A stretch of 64,000 nucleotides of DNA from Volvox africanus (Eukaryota > Chlorophyta > Chlorophyceae > Chlamydomonadales > Volvocaceae), in contig BSDZ01000019.1 in NCBI GenBank assembly GCA_030268105.1, positions 536,001-600,000 of the forward strand, given 5' to 3'. How positions within the stretch are numbered: the stretch's first letter is position 1; each line of letters begins with the position of its first letter. Of this stretch, positions 1 to 10,700 are shown piece after piece. The notes beneath the pieces are model-generated. The model ran no database searches, was not told where the DNA came from, and worked only from the letters and a program-made list of their open reading frames with translations. A program made the translations under genes and the position numbers.

Positions 1-414
1 GGCATATCATCCACGCCCCAGGGGACCGCCGTTCTGATAAGCAATGTGACCGCCGATGAAGCCCGAGCCGCCCAGGACGGTCATGGTGGCTGGAGCACCA
101 GCATGGCCAACTACCTGGGCAAAACCGGCACCGTCTCCTACAAATACGCCGACGGTGACATGAAAGTTAAGTTCACTGACGGCAACGAATACTGCTGGTT
201 CTGGGGACTGGTGGGGCCAGCACAAGCCGGGGGGGAAACCACCTCCAGCGGCGGTTGTAAGCCCGGTGCTCACAAGGGCGTGTGGCGAGGGCCCGAAACC
301 AAGTACTGGTGTTCCACGGCTACCATGACGGAGGGGGCCCTGTGTGCGCACGGCTCAGAAATTATCAAGGCGCCACATTGGTCCTGCTGTGGATGCAAAG
401 ATAAGGACAAATGA
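1..414 (+). CDS. Mind-bomb-type SH3-like repeat protein, C-terminal exon (partial)
   Basis: The frame is open from base 1 (no start inside the window) and stops at TGA 412-414, so this is the last 137 residues of a larger protein. About residues 16-68 read like the SH3-like repeat of Mind bomb / KEG-type E3 ligases: a GHGGW motif, then MANYLGKTGTV, then a DGD.KVKF.DG strand pair. It is followed by a Cys/His/Trp-rich tail with CKPGAHKGVW, YWCSTA and APHWSCCGC, which looks like a small metal-binding module of the CHORD-like HWSCCG kind. The family links are from memory of signature motifs. Whether the missing upstream part has a RING finger or ankyrin repeats cannot be seen. It could equally be a stand-alone repeat protein with no ligase activity. 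A TGTAA lies at 873-877. Confidence 0.6.
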   Translation, partial: GISSTPQGTAVLISNVTADEARAAQDGHGGWSTSMANYLGKTGTVSYKYADGDMKVKFTDGNEYCWFWGLVGPAQAGGETTSSGGCKPGAHKGVWRGPETKYWCSTATMTEGALCAHGSEIIKAPHWSCCGCKDKDK

Positions 415-1271
415 GCCAGCTCAGTCTGCAATCGTGCATGGTGGTGCCGGCGTTGATTTGCAAATCCATTTACACCAAACGATGTCGTGATGGCGCAGCG
501 GACGGCACAGCGGATGGCACAGCTGAGAGAGAGCGAAAACAGTCAGATTATTAGGACATCATTGCACTACTTGTCACTGGTTTCCAACACCACTGGCCAA
601 TAAACTTCTCCAGCTGTGGGCGCAGTCACCCAAGCGCCCGGACCAGACCCTGTGCGTATGGTGCTCCGCAGCATGCTCCTGCAGGATGCTCATTATCATC
701 CGATATTGTCTCTCGGAAGGTGAAGGTGTGTAAGCAGGCCCAAGCCGGAGCCAGTTTTTCCGCTGCAACCGAACCAGGAAACTGATTTTACACCCAACTG
801 GGGCTCATCGCCATCAACTTGGGGCGTGAATCCGGACAATTAAACCTGCCGGCGTTCATATATACGTTTTTTTGTAAATTTATAGGCTGGCTGGTAGGGA
901 GCAGAACGCAGTTGCCCGTTTAAAATAAGACACTGCCGCTCTGCCCAGCTAGCCAGTCTGCCGGCGCGCGCGTGCAGGCATATTATGCTGCGGGCAGACA
1001 CCTGGGATGGAAACTGAGCAACTCTCGGCGCATATCGTGATATTATAATGGGCTAGCACCTATACTCTAGATGATATCCTGCACGCTGCCCCTCTATATG
1101 TGTGTGTGGCGTGTCGGGGCTTGTCGAGCAAGATCATTTACTACCACACGGTGCTCACAGACGTCTGCGTGGTGGATTTGCGATTTCCAGTCGTGCGCCG
1201 CCGAAAAGGTCATGGCGAAAAGCCTCTGGCGCAAAGTTCATGTGTCGCACGACCATAATAGCTTTTGAGCT
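415..1271. other. Intergenic region and likely 3' UTR
   Basis: I see no gene here. It probably holds the 3' UTR of the preceding gene, then unique sequence up to the edge of the long repeat. Small open frames on either strand show no recognisable motif. Confidence 0.5.
873..877 (+). terminator. Candidate TGTAA polyadenylation signal
   Basis: TGTAA is the usual nuclear polyadenylation signal in volvocine algae. This one lies about 460 bases after the stop of the first gene, in an AT-rich patch. The pentamer is common by chance, so this is only a candidate. Confidence 0.3.
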
Positions 1272-3421
1272 ACCAAAGGAGCAGGTTGCAAAGTGGTCGC
1301 CTTTGCAAAGTCGTGTGTTAGGGTTAAACCGTATAGGTATTTGTCCACTGGGCATCCCGCTGATGTGATGTGTGGGCCCATGGTAATTTGGGTGCCAGGC
1401 AGCTAGTGATTATTATGGTATTGCTTTGATGGATGGCTATCTTGTCGTCGTACTAGAACAAGTATGCGACGGGAAATAGGCAAGACAGGAAAGAGAAACT
1501 TAACGAGACGCAGGAGGGTTACTCAGGTGTTGTTGTATCTCTGTTGTGTCGGCCAACAAAGGCCCGATCGGAAGGATGACCATCTAAGGTCCAGGATCCT
1601 TTGACACTGCCCGTAGATACCCCAGGATACTACAGGTGTGTCGTGTTTTGTACCTTTTGAAGTTGATGCAGTGATGAATGGACGGCGGCTGCATGAAGGC
1701 CGCTCGCGGACGAGAGCGATACCATATGTGGATTACCATATATATCCACATCCGCGTGCTTGTGCGATGCCGTCATAACAGCCATTGCCATGACCCGTAT
1801 CGGCAACTTATCATGCCCCGGTTCACTACATGATCTGCTTGGTGTGACAGCCAGTGCGACATGGTGTTGTACGACACAGCGGCTATCTTTTGCACATATT
1901 GCCCCGGCATTGAATGCTCCAAACACCTCCATGTTTGAGGCCCTAATGTCATCTCGCATCCCGCTCCGCCCGTGAGTCCCGTGAGTCCCGTGAGTCCATT
2001 ATGCGTTGTGTAACGCAGGCGAGAGTCCTGCTGGGTCATTGACATATAAACTGTCCTGAGTGTTTGTGGTATGCCTGTCTTGAACAGCATTCCGTCTATC
2101 ATACTTAATTACGTGTCCTTGGACTGACGAGATAGAGGCTGTTCGATTGGTATCATTTGCCTCCAACCTTTGTGCATTGGGAAACTGATGGCATACGGTA
2201 CTCTGCGACGCATTTGGGCCTATTGAGGGCCCTGGCATTTCCTTCATGTTTTCCTATGTGACATTGATGGTGGCGGTGGTCCCATAGTGGCATGAGAGGC
2301 TCCGCGTAAGATGTGGCTAGGGGGCGCCGGTCGTGCGTAGGGAGGTCTTCTGCCATGAAGGACGGGGTCGGGGTAGGGTTGCTTGTCGTGCTCCATGTTT
2401 GTCCTGTGTAGTGCATTCCAAGGCTTTTTGTCCGTTCCATAATGAGGGGCTCCTGAAGCGTTAAGTATGGCACAGGACTGCAGTCACTGAGCAAGGCGCT
2501 AGGAAGCTGTGAGGTCCTTTGACAAACGCGGACATGAAAAGTTGCGACCATTGCGCAGTACGTAAAAAGGCGGTATGAAACCGCTTGTGAAATACTAGGA
2601 GCCAGCCTAGAACGCATAACCTGCTCCAAACTCCCCGACATGCGCAGCATAACCTGAATGTCCACGAGTGGAGTTTGTGATTGGTTGGTCAAATTGACGT
2701 GATCCTAAGGAATTCTTACTTTGGCAAGATGTGAGCTTAGTTAGCTTCACATTTTCTTACGATCTATACCCACCAGACGCCAATTTCGCTACATGGTGTC
2801 TCGAGTTTTTTAGAGATGCAAGAGAATTGCCCTATTCGAGATGCAAGATAACATATGCGTGTCATAAAGAACAACTTTATTGGTTAGCCAGTTCCACAGC
2901 AAGTCACCATTGTAATTCAGGGTAGGCAACTATCCCGACGTACTTCGAATTCCATGGAATTTTGTCCGATGAATTGTGTAAGTCAACTGGAGCTGTGGAA
3001 ACCTCGTCGTATTGCTGCTTGATTGGTGCTGTAAGTGCTTTAAACAATCGGGGCCAAAGCGTCACCGAACTGGTTAGGTTCCACTGTAGGGTTTCTTGAC
3101 TTTACATCTGGAGAAAATTATATAGTATGTGGATGACTACAAGTTTCACAACTTTGTGTGACGAGTAAGCAGACTCAACTCGGAGCAACCGCCCATTCGA
3201 CTGGCAATCTTGCTGGGGCTGTCGAACCCAGCGCTCTGCCAGCAGCCGGTGTTGTTCATCGGCCCGAGCGTCGTGACAAATCGGGAAATGACGACGATAC
3301 ATGTTCACTCCGGGGCAACGGCCGTCGTGAGGTGACCGCAACGCAGTCGCGCGCAGCAACAGCACTTCCGCTCTCAGGCGCACGGGGTATCAGCTCCACC
3401 ATTCCGTGCTCCAACGCAACA
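1272..3421. repeat. Long dispersed direct repeat, copy 1 (longer form)
   Basis: This stretch is repeated in the same orientation at 15408-16989. By eye, 1272-1530 matches without a difference, 1640-2472 has about five substitutions plus one 3-base indel in ~830 bases, and 2929-3421 has about 25 changes in ~490 bases. Copy 1 carries two segments absent from copy 2: a 102-base insertion (1531-1632) and 456 bases at 2473-2928. A minus-strand open frame (2153-2692) runs across the edge of the second segment and the 3-base indel keeps that frame open, but its product has no domain I recognise. The element is probably a non-autonomous transposon or a recent segmental duplication; I see no clear terminal inverted repeats. 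Confidence 0.85.
1531..1632. mobile_element. 102-bp MITE-like insertion with 7-bp target duplication
   Basis: The insert is flanked by CAGGTGT at 1524-1530 and at 1633-1639. The second repeat copy shows the empty site with a single CAGGTGT at 15661-15667. The insert starts TGTTGTATCTCTG and ends CCCAGGATACTA. A diverged relative lies at 15006-15105. It has no coding capacity, so it must be moved in trans if it is mobile. Confidence 0.75.
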
Positions 3422-5537
3422 TCTCACGCGGTTCCTCAGTCTACTGCTGCTCCTTCCAGGGCGGCTGTCCTTGCGCTGGCGGTGACAACCAACGGTGATT
3501 CCATACCTGCAGAGGTGCGCTCTCGTGCCTTTTGACGGAGCTCAGCAAGGGCCTTTCACAGGCTCACATCAGGCCCATCTCGCATCAGGCCTATCTCGCA
3601 TGGGAATGTGGGGATCTGAGCGGGTGGAGTCCCTCGCGCAGGTTTTGTTGCTGATTCTGAGCAGGCTTCAAGACATGAGTGACTGTATCCGGGTCGCGCT
3701 GGTGCGCAAGTACTGGTTCTCAGTGGTGGGACTCAGGTAGGAGTCGTGCATGGGAACAGATGCGAAGGTTGCCCGCTTGTGCGCTTGACTTTTGTTGACC
3801 CCCGTATGTAGTGGTGGATGCATCCTCAGCCCTGAGACGCCGCCATCTTGGGATTATTACCTTTGGCGCATCTTCTCAACCACATGTGTGCTCTCTACGT
3901 CTTCTACTAGTTCTATTTTCCTCAATCCTTCCCCCTCGGGGGTCGGCCCTCCTCTCTGGGCTCGGTTACCACAAGGGAAAGGCACTGAACTACTTTACCC
4001 CTTTGTCGTACAGTCGATAAAATGTACTGACGTGCACAGAACACGTAATATAAGTTTTCAATTTGGCGTATGACGCATGATAATGTGTCGTGCATCGCAG
4101 CAATCAGTGTGGGACGAGCTGGATTCGATCCACTTTGCGGGCGGATGTTGGCACCGGCCTCCGTACGCGGGGCGACAGTTCCTGCGCCCACCGTGGGGTT
4201 GCAACCACCCACGAAACAATATGTTGTCGTACAAGACGACGTGTGCGCCAACGCAAGTATAGGCGGTCCTGCTCCCGCGGGTGCGACGTGTGCGTGGTGG
4301 GGATAGGCGGGGGAGCTGCAGCTACTGCAACAACATATTCATATCCAGTTTATACGATGTGCCATGGATCTGTGGCTGTGGAAATGGTTTTGGCGCTGAA
4401 CCTCGTCCGTGCGCTGCAAGAGGCTGCTCTCCTGGGCCGCAGTGCACTTCACCCGTATGGGTGATGGCGTCCTCCTTCCACACCACCACCACCACCCGGC
4501 GGTCTATTCCTTTCTTCCGGATTATTAGGTTCAAACGTTTTCATCTTCTCTTCCTTGGACGGAGCCAGCCGTCGTCTTCCAACATTGCGGTTAGCCAAGT
4601 TATACTTTCTATAGCGGCGTCTTTACAGCGGCAGTATCAGGTCTCGTGTATTCGTCTTCCCCCCTTTCCCCTCCTCTCCCCCCTGACTCCCCTCCCCCTC
4701 TCTTTCCCTCCCCCCTACCCCCCCCACACATTTGGACCCTCAGGTTGCGTTCCGCCTGAGGGAGCCTCACTCCGGGTGGGACTTCGAATACATTATGAAG
4801 GCGGGTGGAGCGGAGGCAGGAGTAGGTACTATGCCATATGCAGGGCGTTTTGTTGTGAATGCCAGATTATATCTTTATACACCCGGCATGTGCACATACA
4901 CATACACATACATACACAGACTCACACATCGTGTCCAGTTCCAGTCTTCTTCTCCAGCACGGGGTGGGGGCCCTCCGCTATAAGGATCTGATGCGCATCT
5001 ACCTTCGCGTATCTCCACACCTAGGGTTGTCGCGTGCCTTTAGGCAGCAGGTTTTTTGTGGCTGACGGCAAAGCTGCAGTTGAGGCTGCCGAGGAATCAC
5101 AAGGACAAGCCGGGCAACAGCAGCAGCAGCAACAACAGCCAAAGGGCCTGGTCCTGTCCTGTCCTGTCCTGTCCGCCATTTGATTGGACCCTTGTCAAAT
5201 GAGGGCTGGAGTCCAGGGAGGATGCGAAAACGGGAGCATGTCTGGGCAGGGGAAAATTACCCTAAGACCTGATGTTTCAGAAATTGAAGGATTGCTGCGA
5301 CCGTTTTATGATGACTAAATTAGGCATCTTGCCATATCCTAGCCATGCACGTGCTTTCGCGATTAGTCCATAACTTGGCTTTGCTTAAGTTTTATGACGC
5401 GGGGGAAGCTGTGTTGAAAGATAGTTGGGGTGATGCAGTTTTAGGGTTTTAGGGAGCATGCATGGTGAGCATTTGGGCAGGTGTTATGTGTACAGCATTA
5501 ATATTTATAGTGATAGACGTTCCATTAGTCGCATGCT
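3422..5537. other. Unassigned region, no gene recognised
   Basis: Several overlapping open frames exist in both strands (for example 4281-4991 +), but they run through pyrimidine-rich and CA-rich stretches and show no family motif. 4660-4730 is a C/T-rich tract, 4895-4925 a CACATA microsatellite, 5120-5145 a CAG/CAA run and 5152-5174 a CCTGT tandem. Two adjacent TTTTAGGG units stand at 5439-5454. Confidence 0.4.
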
Positions 5538-5625
5538 GGGGTCGTAGCTCAAATGGTAGAGCGCCCGCTTAGCAATAAGCGCCCGAGTATGCGGGAGGTA
5601 GGGGGATCGATGCCCTCCGACTCCA
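5538..5625 (+). tRNA. trnA-AGC: tRNA-Ala (AGC) with a 15-nt intron
   Basis: An 88-base cloverleaf can be folded by eye. The acceptor stem is GGGGTCG (5538-5544) with CGACTCC (5618-5624) and discriminator A 5625. The D arm is GCTC/GAGC (5547-5562). The anticodon stem is CCCGC (5564-5568) with GCGGG (5591-5595). The variable loop is AGGTA, and the T stem is GGGGG/CCCTC around ATCGATG. The anticodon loop is TTAGCA-intron-T with anticodon AGC at 5571-5573. The intron 5575-5589 sits at the canonical site one base after the anticodon; removing it leaves a normal 73-nt body. Intron-bearing tRNAs mark it as nuclear, not plastid. CCA is not encoded. Confidence 0.93.
5575..5589 (+). other. tRNA intron (position 37/38)
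   Basis: Fifteen bases break the anticodon loop of the tRNA-Ala between the purine after the anticodon and the last loop base. This is the standard site recognised by the eukaryotic tRNA splicing endonuclease. It is short but within the usual range for nuclear tRNA introns. Confidence 0.85.
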
Positions 5626-6544
5626 TAATTTATGTCATAAGTTTAGCTCAAGATGGTTAGGGTTCGATACTGTGTTTAAACAGAGTTTTTGCAAACAGGG
5701 TAATGTGCAAAAATACGTATACCTAAAGCCGTCTTTTTCTTCTAACGCGAACGTGAATATTCCTTGTCACAATCTTCCAGCCTTATTGATTTCGCGATAA
5801 TTGACAAATTAAAAAAATGGAATCGTGCTTAACCATTTGTGATCAGGTGTCAGCTTTGTGATAATCCGATGCGGGAACATGTCCGATAGTAATCTATTGC
5901 GTTAAATGAATATATCTATAAAATTAAATTTCCGGGCAATGAAGCAAGCCGGTACGTGTTATCGTGATTGACCTCGCTCGTGCATGTCTGCCTGCCTGCC
6001 TGCTTCCCTCCCTATTCTGCTACTCTATCCGGGATAAATCAGCAAGCCACAACCTCCACGGCAACTCGGCGTCCGCCGCCGACAACTATGAGTTTTGGAG
6101 CTGCCCGCCATCGTGGCTGAAGTTTTCCTGCTGTGGTGACGGCTCTTGAGCTGGTGGGCGGTGTACCGGCAGTGGCTTGAGGTGCCACAAGGCCCCAGGC
6201 ACAAGGTCTCGAGGGGGTGAAGGCGGCGGCGCTGGCGGCGGCGGCGCACGTGGTGGTGCTGGCGCTGGTGGCGGGCCCGGGCTTAGCGAGGAGCAGGCGC
6301 AACCACTGGCAGGGATTGAGGAGGTGTGGCTTACATTCATGAATGGAACATAAAACCATGTAATCTTTAAACCAAGACATGGGTACACGACCGGCGTTCA
6401 TGATCACGTATTTATAATTTCATCTCTATGGAACCGAGATCCGATCTATTCAATCTACTACATGGATGTTTCGGGATTCATGTTTCTGTCGGTTTTCCCT
6501 AGGATATATGTATGCATGGATGCATGTATGTATGTATATATGAA
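5626..6544. other. Intergenic, AT-rich then GC-rich, no gene recognised
   Basis: 5640-5990 is AT-rich with no credible frame. 6025-6310 is GC-rich and holds overlapping minus-strand Ala/Pro/Ser-rich frames that could be part of a transit peptide exon, but no downstream exon or domain supports this. 6513-6541 is an ATGT-type microsatellite. Confidence 0.35.
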
Positions 6545-6694
6545 AGGGTGTTACACAGTGGGCCACTTGCCCTGAAAGCACAAGCACCGGGGGCCCTGAC
6601 CCGGCCGAACCACAGCACAAGGGGGAACACACGGCTTCGTCTGTTTGTCCTGCCATGCGCTCCTGCCCTCGCTCAGCTAGCAGGGGCACACAGA
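6545..6694 (+). repeat. Dispersed repeat family, truncated copy A
   Basis: About 150 bases match the first part of the two longer copies at 47848-48235 and 49724-50110. Shared landmarks are a CTTGCCCTGAAAG block, GACCCGGCCGAACC, a G-rich run before AACACA, and GCTCAGC.AGCA. It is bounded on both sides by ATGT repeats, a common feature of retroelement insertion sites or tails. Confidence 0.75.
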
Positions 6695-7773
6695 CATGTA
6701 TGTATGTATATGTGTGTGTGTCTGTCTCAAATCCAGCTGCGATGCTGATAAATAGTCTGACGCAGATCCAGATCCGGATCCACTTAGACTCTTTCTGCGC
6801 TTTGTTGTTCACCCAGCTACTAATGGAGTTGGGCGTTGAGGACGACCCACTCCGCCGCCCAATCTCCACACTCGGCTGAAGCTGCGGTGCGGCTTTGGCG
6901 CAGTGCTGCGGAGACCAATACCAATACCGGGCAACGGCTGGAGAGCTCTTCAGTTGGCACAGCGAATGCAAGGTTGTAGAGCTGCCGTCGATATGCGATA
7001 CAAAATGCAGTCTTCCCGCTATCTTTCCCTACAGAGATCCCCTCTCAAGATGCACCCCGGTGTTTCACTGCATCATGGTCACTGCCTCATTGTCGTCACT
7101 GGGTCGCCCCGACTGCATTGAGTCGACACTGCGAAACATCGATGTAGGAGCCTCCCGGGTAGCACTGACTGCTTGGAGTGCTTGCGGGGGGGAGGGAGGT
7201 GCAGATCTTGATTTGCAGCGGTTGAGTCTTGCTCTTCGTAATGCGCATATGTGGTGGTAAGTGGTGCGGAGAATTCGGCTGTCGGGACAGCAGCCAGGTA
7301 GTGGCGGCTGGATGCAGGCAGGAAACTACAACTGCACATTATTATCATTGCACGGTACTTCCCGGTTTGGACGACATGGCGGATCTTAAACGGCCGTGTG
7401 TATAAGCACCATATCGCCACCAGGAAAGAACAGCAAATTTGCGTGAAAGATAGAATGTAGCTACATGTTCGGCGTGTAATCCCGATAACCAGTCCAGAAG
7501 TGTCCACTTTTTTTGCGTATGAAAGGGAAGCACCTGACTGACATGGACCTGTTCATATATATCGCCAAAGCAATCATCTTCTCGTCCGCGCATTCCGCAT
7601 TTCAGGCTACGCAATTTCGCAGGACAGCAGCGCAGGCCCACAGTGGCGTCGCTTGAGTCTTATCCGAGAATATCCGATTCCCCCCCCTGTTCGTCAATTT
7701 TCCCATCTTGACATGGTAGGGGAAACGGAAAGGGAGGGGGCTGGGTCTAGGGCGCTTATCGGTTTGTACGGTA
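6695..7773. other. Unassigned region 3' of the CtpA gene
   Basis: It holds a TG/ATG microsatellite at 6695-6725 and a 121-codon plus-strand frame (6895-7260) that matches nothing I know. The last few hundred bases probably include the 3' UTR of the minus-strand protease gene. I saw no TGTAA on the minus strand close to its stop. Confidence 0.35.
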
Positions 7774-10700
7774 TCACCCAAACACACGTGGCGCATTGGG
7801 GCCTGCCAGTTGCTCGCACACTGCTAAGCCGTTGTTGGCCAGCTGGTCGGGAGGCAGGCGAATGTCGGGGGTGATACCCACACGATTGATATCCAAACCT
7901 GACGAGAAAGAATGTCGCCGGGGAAATGGGAGGAGAGAAGAGGAGGAGGGGTTTGCTCGTGAAGGATGGCAGAAAGGGGGGCTATGTGAGGCCGATAGGT
8001 TGTCGGAAGGATGTGAAAGACTATAAAACGAAACGGGATTCCAGGTCCAGAACCCTTGTTTGGATGTCTGGTTTCGGAGCGCTAGCCGTAACTTGGAAAT
8101 AAATACACACATACACACATACGCACACACACACACACATACCCTCCTTACAGCCCTCCGTTCATTCCGCCCCGAAACAACCTCGCCTTCATCTGACATC
8201 TCTCCCACCCTTGAAGCCTCCACATATACACATCGAAAAGGGGGTGGCAATGCTGTCACCTTCCCCTTCCCTTCCTCCTTGTCCCCCAGTCCGTGTCCGT
8301 TTCCCAACGAAACCCTACCGCACGCAACCCTCAGCGCTCCCCTCCCCTCTACACACACACACACACACACACGCCCTCTCCCCACCTGCGGGTGTCTGGT
8401 ATTTTGCGACTGTGATAGCTAGCCCGGATCCATCGCTGAGATCCACGACCGTCTGGATCAGGCCCTTGCCAAACGTGCTCTGACCCACCACCACTCCGCG
8501 CCCGTTGTCCTTCAGAGCGCCGGCGAGGACCTGCATTGAGTGATGCCAGGCTTGTTGACTGATGGCGCCGCCTTACCGCACGGGTTGATGGTTAGAGGAG
8601 GATACAAACTCACGGCAAAAAGATAGGGAAGGTGGACCAAACATAGGAAGAGAAAGTCGTACGACATACGAAACGTGCGATATAAGTCCTATAAGTCGAC
8701 GGCGTAGGAGAGAGGATGGCGCTAATTGAATGATAGAATACGAGCCTAAATGTAAACTTTCAGGTAAAAGATATTTTGGGGATATCATGATGGGAAGAGG
8801 ACGGGAAGATGTTATATGGTTTAATTTTAAAAAGTTGGAAAATGTACTACACAAACGAAAACGAAACTGGAAAACAAACAAACTGGAATGTATCATCAAA
8901 TGCACCTGGAAATGTGTTCTTGCAAAAGGGGGAGGAGAAGAGGACTGGAAGGAAGGGTGATACCTCCAATATCAGTCCGTACCTCCGATGCGCTGGCAGT
9001 TCCCTTGTTGACCCACACCGAGAGCGGCGTCTTAGTGTCCATGGTTCCGGAGCCATCGGCCGAATAGATGTCCCGTACACCCGCAGAATCTGATATAAGT
9101 ACGATATCACCGCTCGACATCAAAAGCTTGGCCACTTGCACACCTGTCCGGAGGTTGGTAGTTGTTGGTTGGTGGCTTGGGGAAGAGAGGTAATGCCCTC
9201 TATGAACCAAGTTAGGAAACTGCAGTGCGGAGCGAAGAGGTGATGCGATGCTAGGTAAATGGTCGTACAAAATGCAGTACGCTCGTACCCTCCCGCATGT
9301 ACTTCTTGCCGCCTACACTTACACAATCCAGCTACCCTCCTTCCCACTTTTCCTAATCCCCACGCTGCAGGTCGTACAAAACATTTATAACTACCTACCC
9401 GCTGGGAAAAGCCCTCCGCCATTGTTACGGAGGTCGAGAATCAAACCGTCCACGCCTGTTTCCTGGACGAGTACGGCAACGTACGTACGATATGACGAGA
9501 GTAAGAGGGGGGCAGACAAGGGGCATGGGCAGGAGTGGGAAATGGAAGAGGGAGAGGGGGAACAGAAACCCCCATCCAAGCAAGGCACGCAGTCCGTTGG
9601 GCTTTCCGTTGGGGCAGGGTTGGTAAGCTGACATTGGCCTCAGAGCCAGGCCCTCACATATAAATATTCAACAAGTCACATGTACGACAGTGTACGAACA
9701 CTTGCTTTTTTGTTCATTCTCGCGCCAAGTTAATCAATAAATACATACAAACACATCCTACACAAACATATCATTATGGATCACGAACAACATTATAATC
9801 AACACGATCAACATTCACACATCCGTACATACACACACGCGGACGCCAACTCCAGGGGTGGGTGGGTTTTCGCCCACCTGCGCCTCCTTGAGGGCCGCCG
9901 TGACGCCCTGATACGTGTTGGAGTTGAAGGTTGACAGCCGGACGTAGCCAACCCTCAACCCCCCCTCTAAGGGGCCGCTATCCGCCCCTCCCCCCTTCTT
10001 GCTTAACCCGACGGCGGGGCTGACGCCACTGCACAGCGAGTAGCTGACAGGCCTTATGACCACGAGCTCACTGTGTTTGGAAGGGAAAAGGGGAGAGAGA
10101 AGGGGGGGCCGGATTTAGGGAGAGAAAAGTGGGTACAGCGGGGGAGGAGAAGGGGGAAAGGGTAGGGTGATCCATGGGTCAGTGACATGTCATACCCCCT
10201 GTACACATGTCCTTTACTTCAACGATGTGAGGTATCAACCCTAGGCGCAGCAGTCCCCCTCCCCTCCCCTCCTCTCCCCTCCCCTCTCATCTCATCTCAC
10301 CGAGTCAAATCGACATCCCGCGGTGGCAGCGGCTTGCCGTCGCTTCCGTTGGACCGCACCTGAAGTGTCACCGACGTGCCTGGTGGGCCCTACACATACC
10401 GATAAGACGGGAAAGGGAGAAAACAGTAATGTAATTTAACTCGCTGGTCTCTCGGTTTGTCGGTTGGTTAGTTCCTTGGTAGAAGAGGAACGGAAACGAG
10501 AGGTTTAGGGGTGTGAGGTGGAATTGAGGTAAGGTTGAGTCTTGAGTCTTGAGTCTTGATTGGTAAGGTGGTTAGTTCGTTGGTATGTCGGTCTGTCCGT
10601 TCGTACGTACCTGAAGCAAATCCGAGGCCTCGTACAGGCTGATCCCCGTGGTGGGTTTTCCGTCCACGGCAAGGATGACGTCACCCGGCCGTACTCCGGC

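Noticed and set aside
1630..3535. Open frames inside the long repeat, on both strands
   Set aside because: They are kept in both copies only because the copies are nearly identical; no protein family is recognisable, so they are not called as genes.
4281..4991. 236-codon plus-strand open frame
   Set aside because: Most of its length is pyrimidine-rich and CA-repeat sequence read as Pro/Ser/His; no domain.
5439..5454. Two adjacent TTTTAGGG units, the Chlamydomonas-type telomere repeat
   Set aside because: Only two units and no array around them; it may be chance, so it is not called an interstitial telomere.
6025..6407. Ala/Pro-rich minus-strand frames that resemble a transit peptide
   Set aside because: No in-phase downstream exon with a recognisable mature protein was found.
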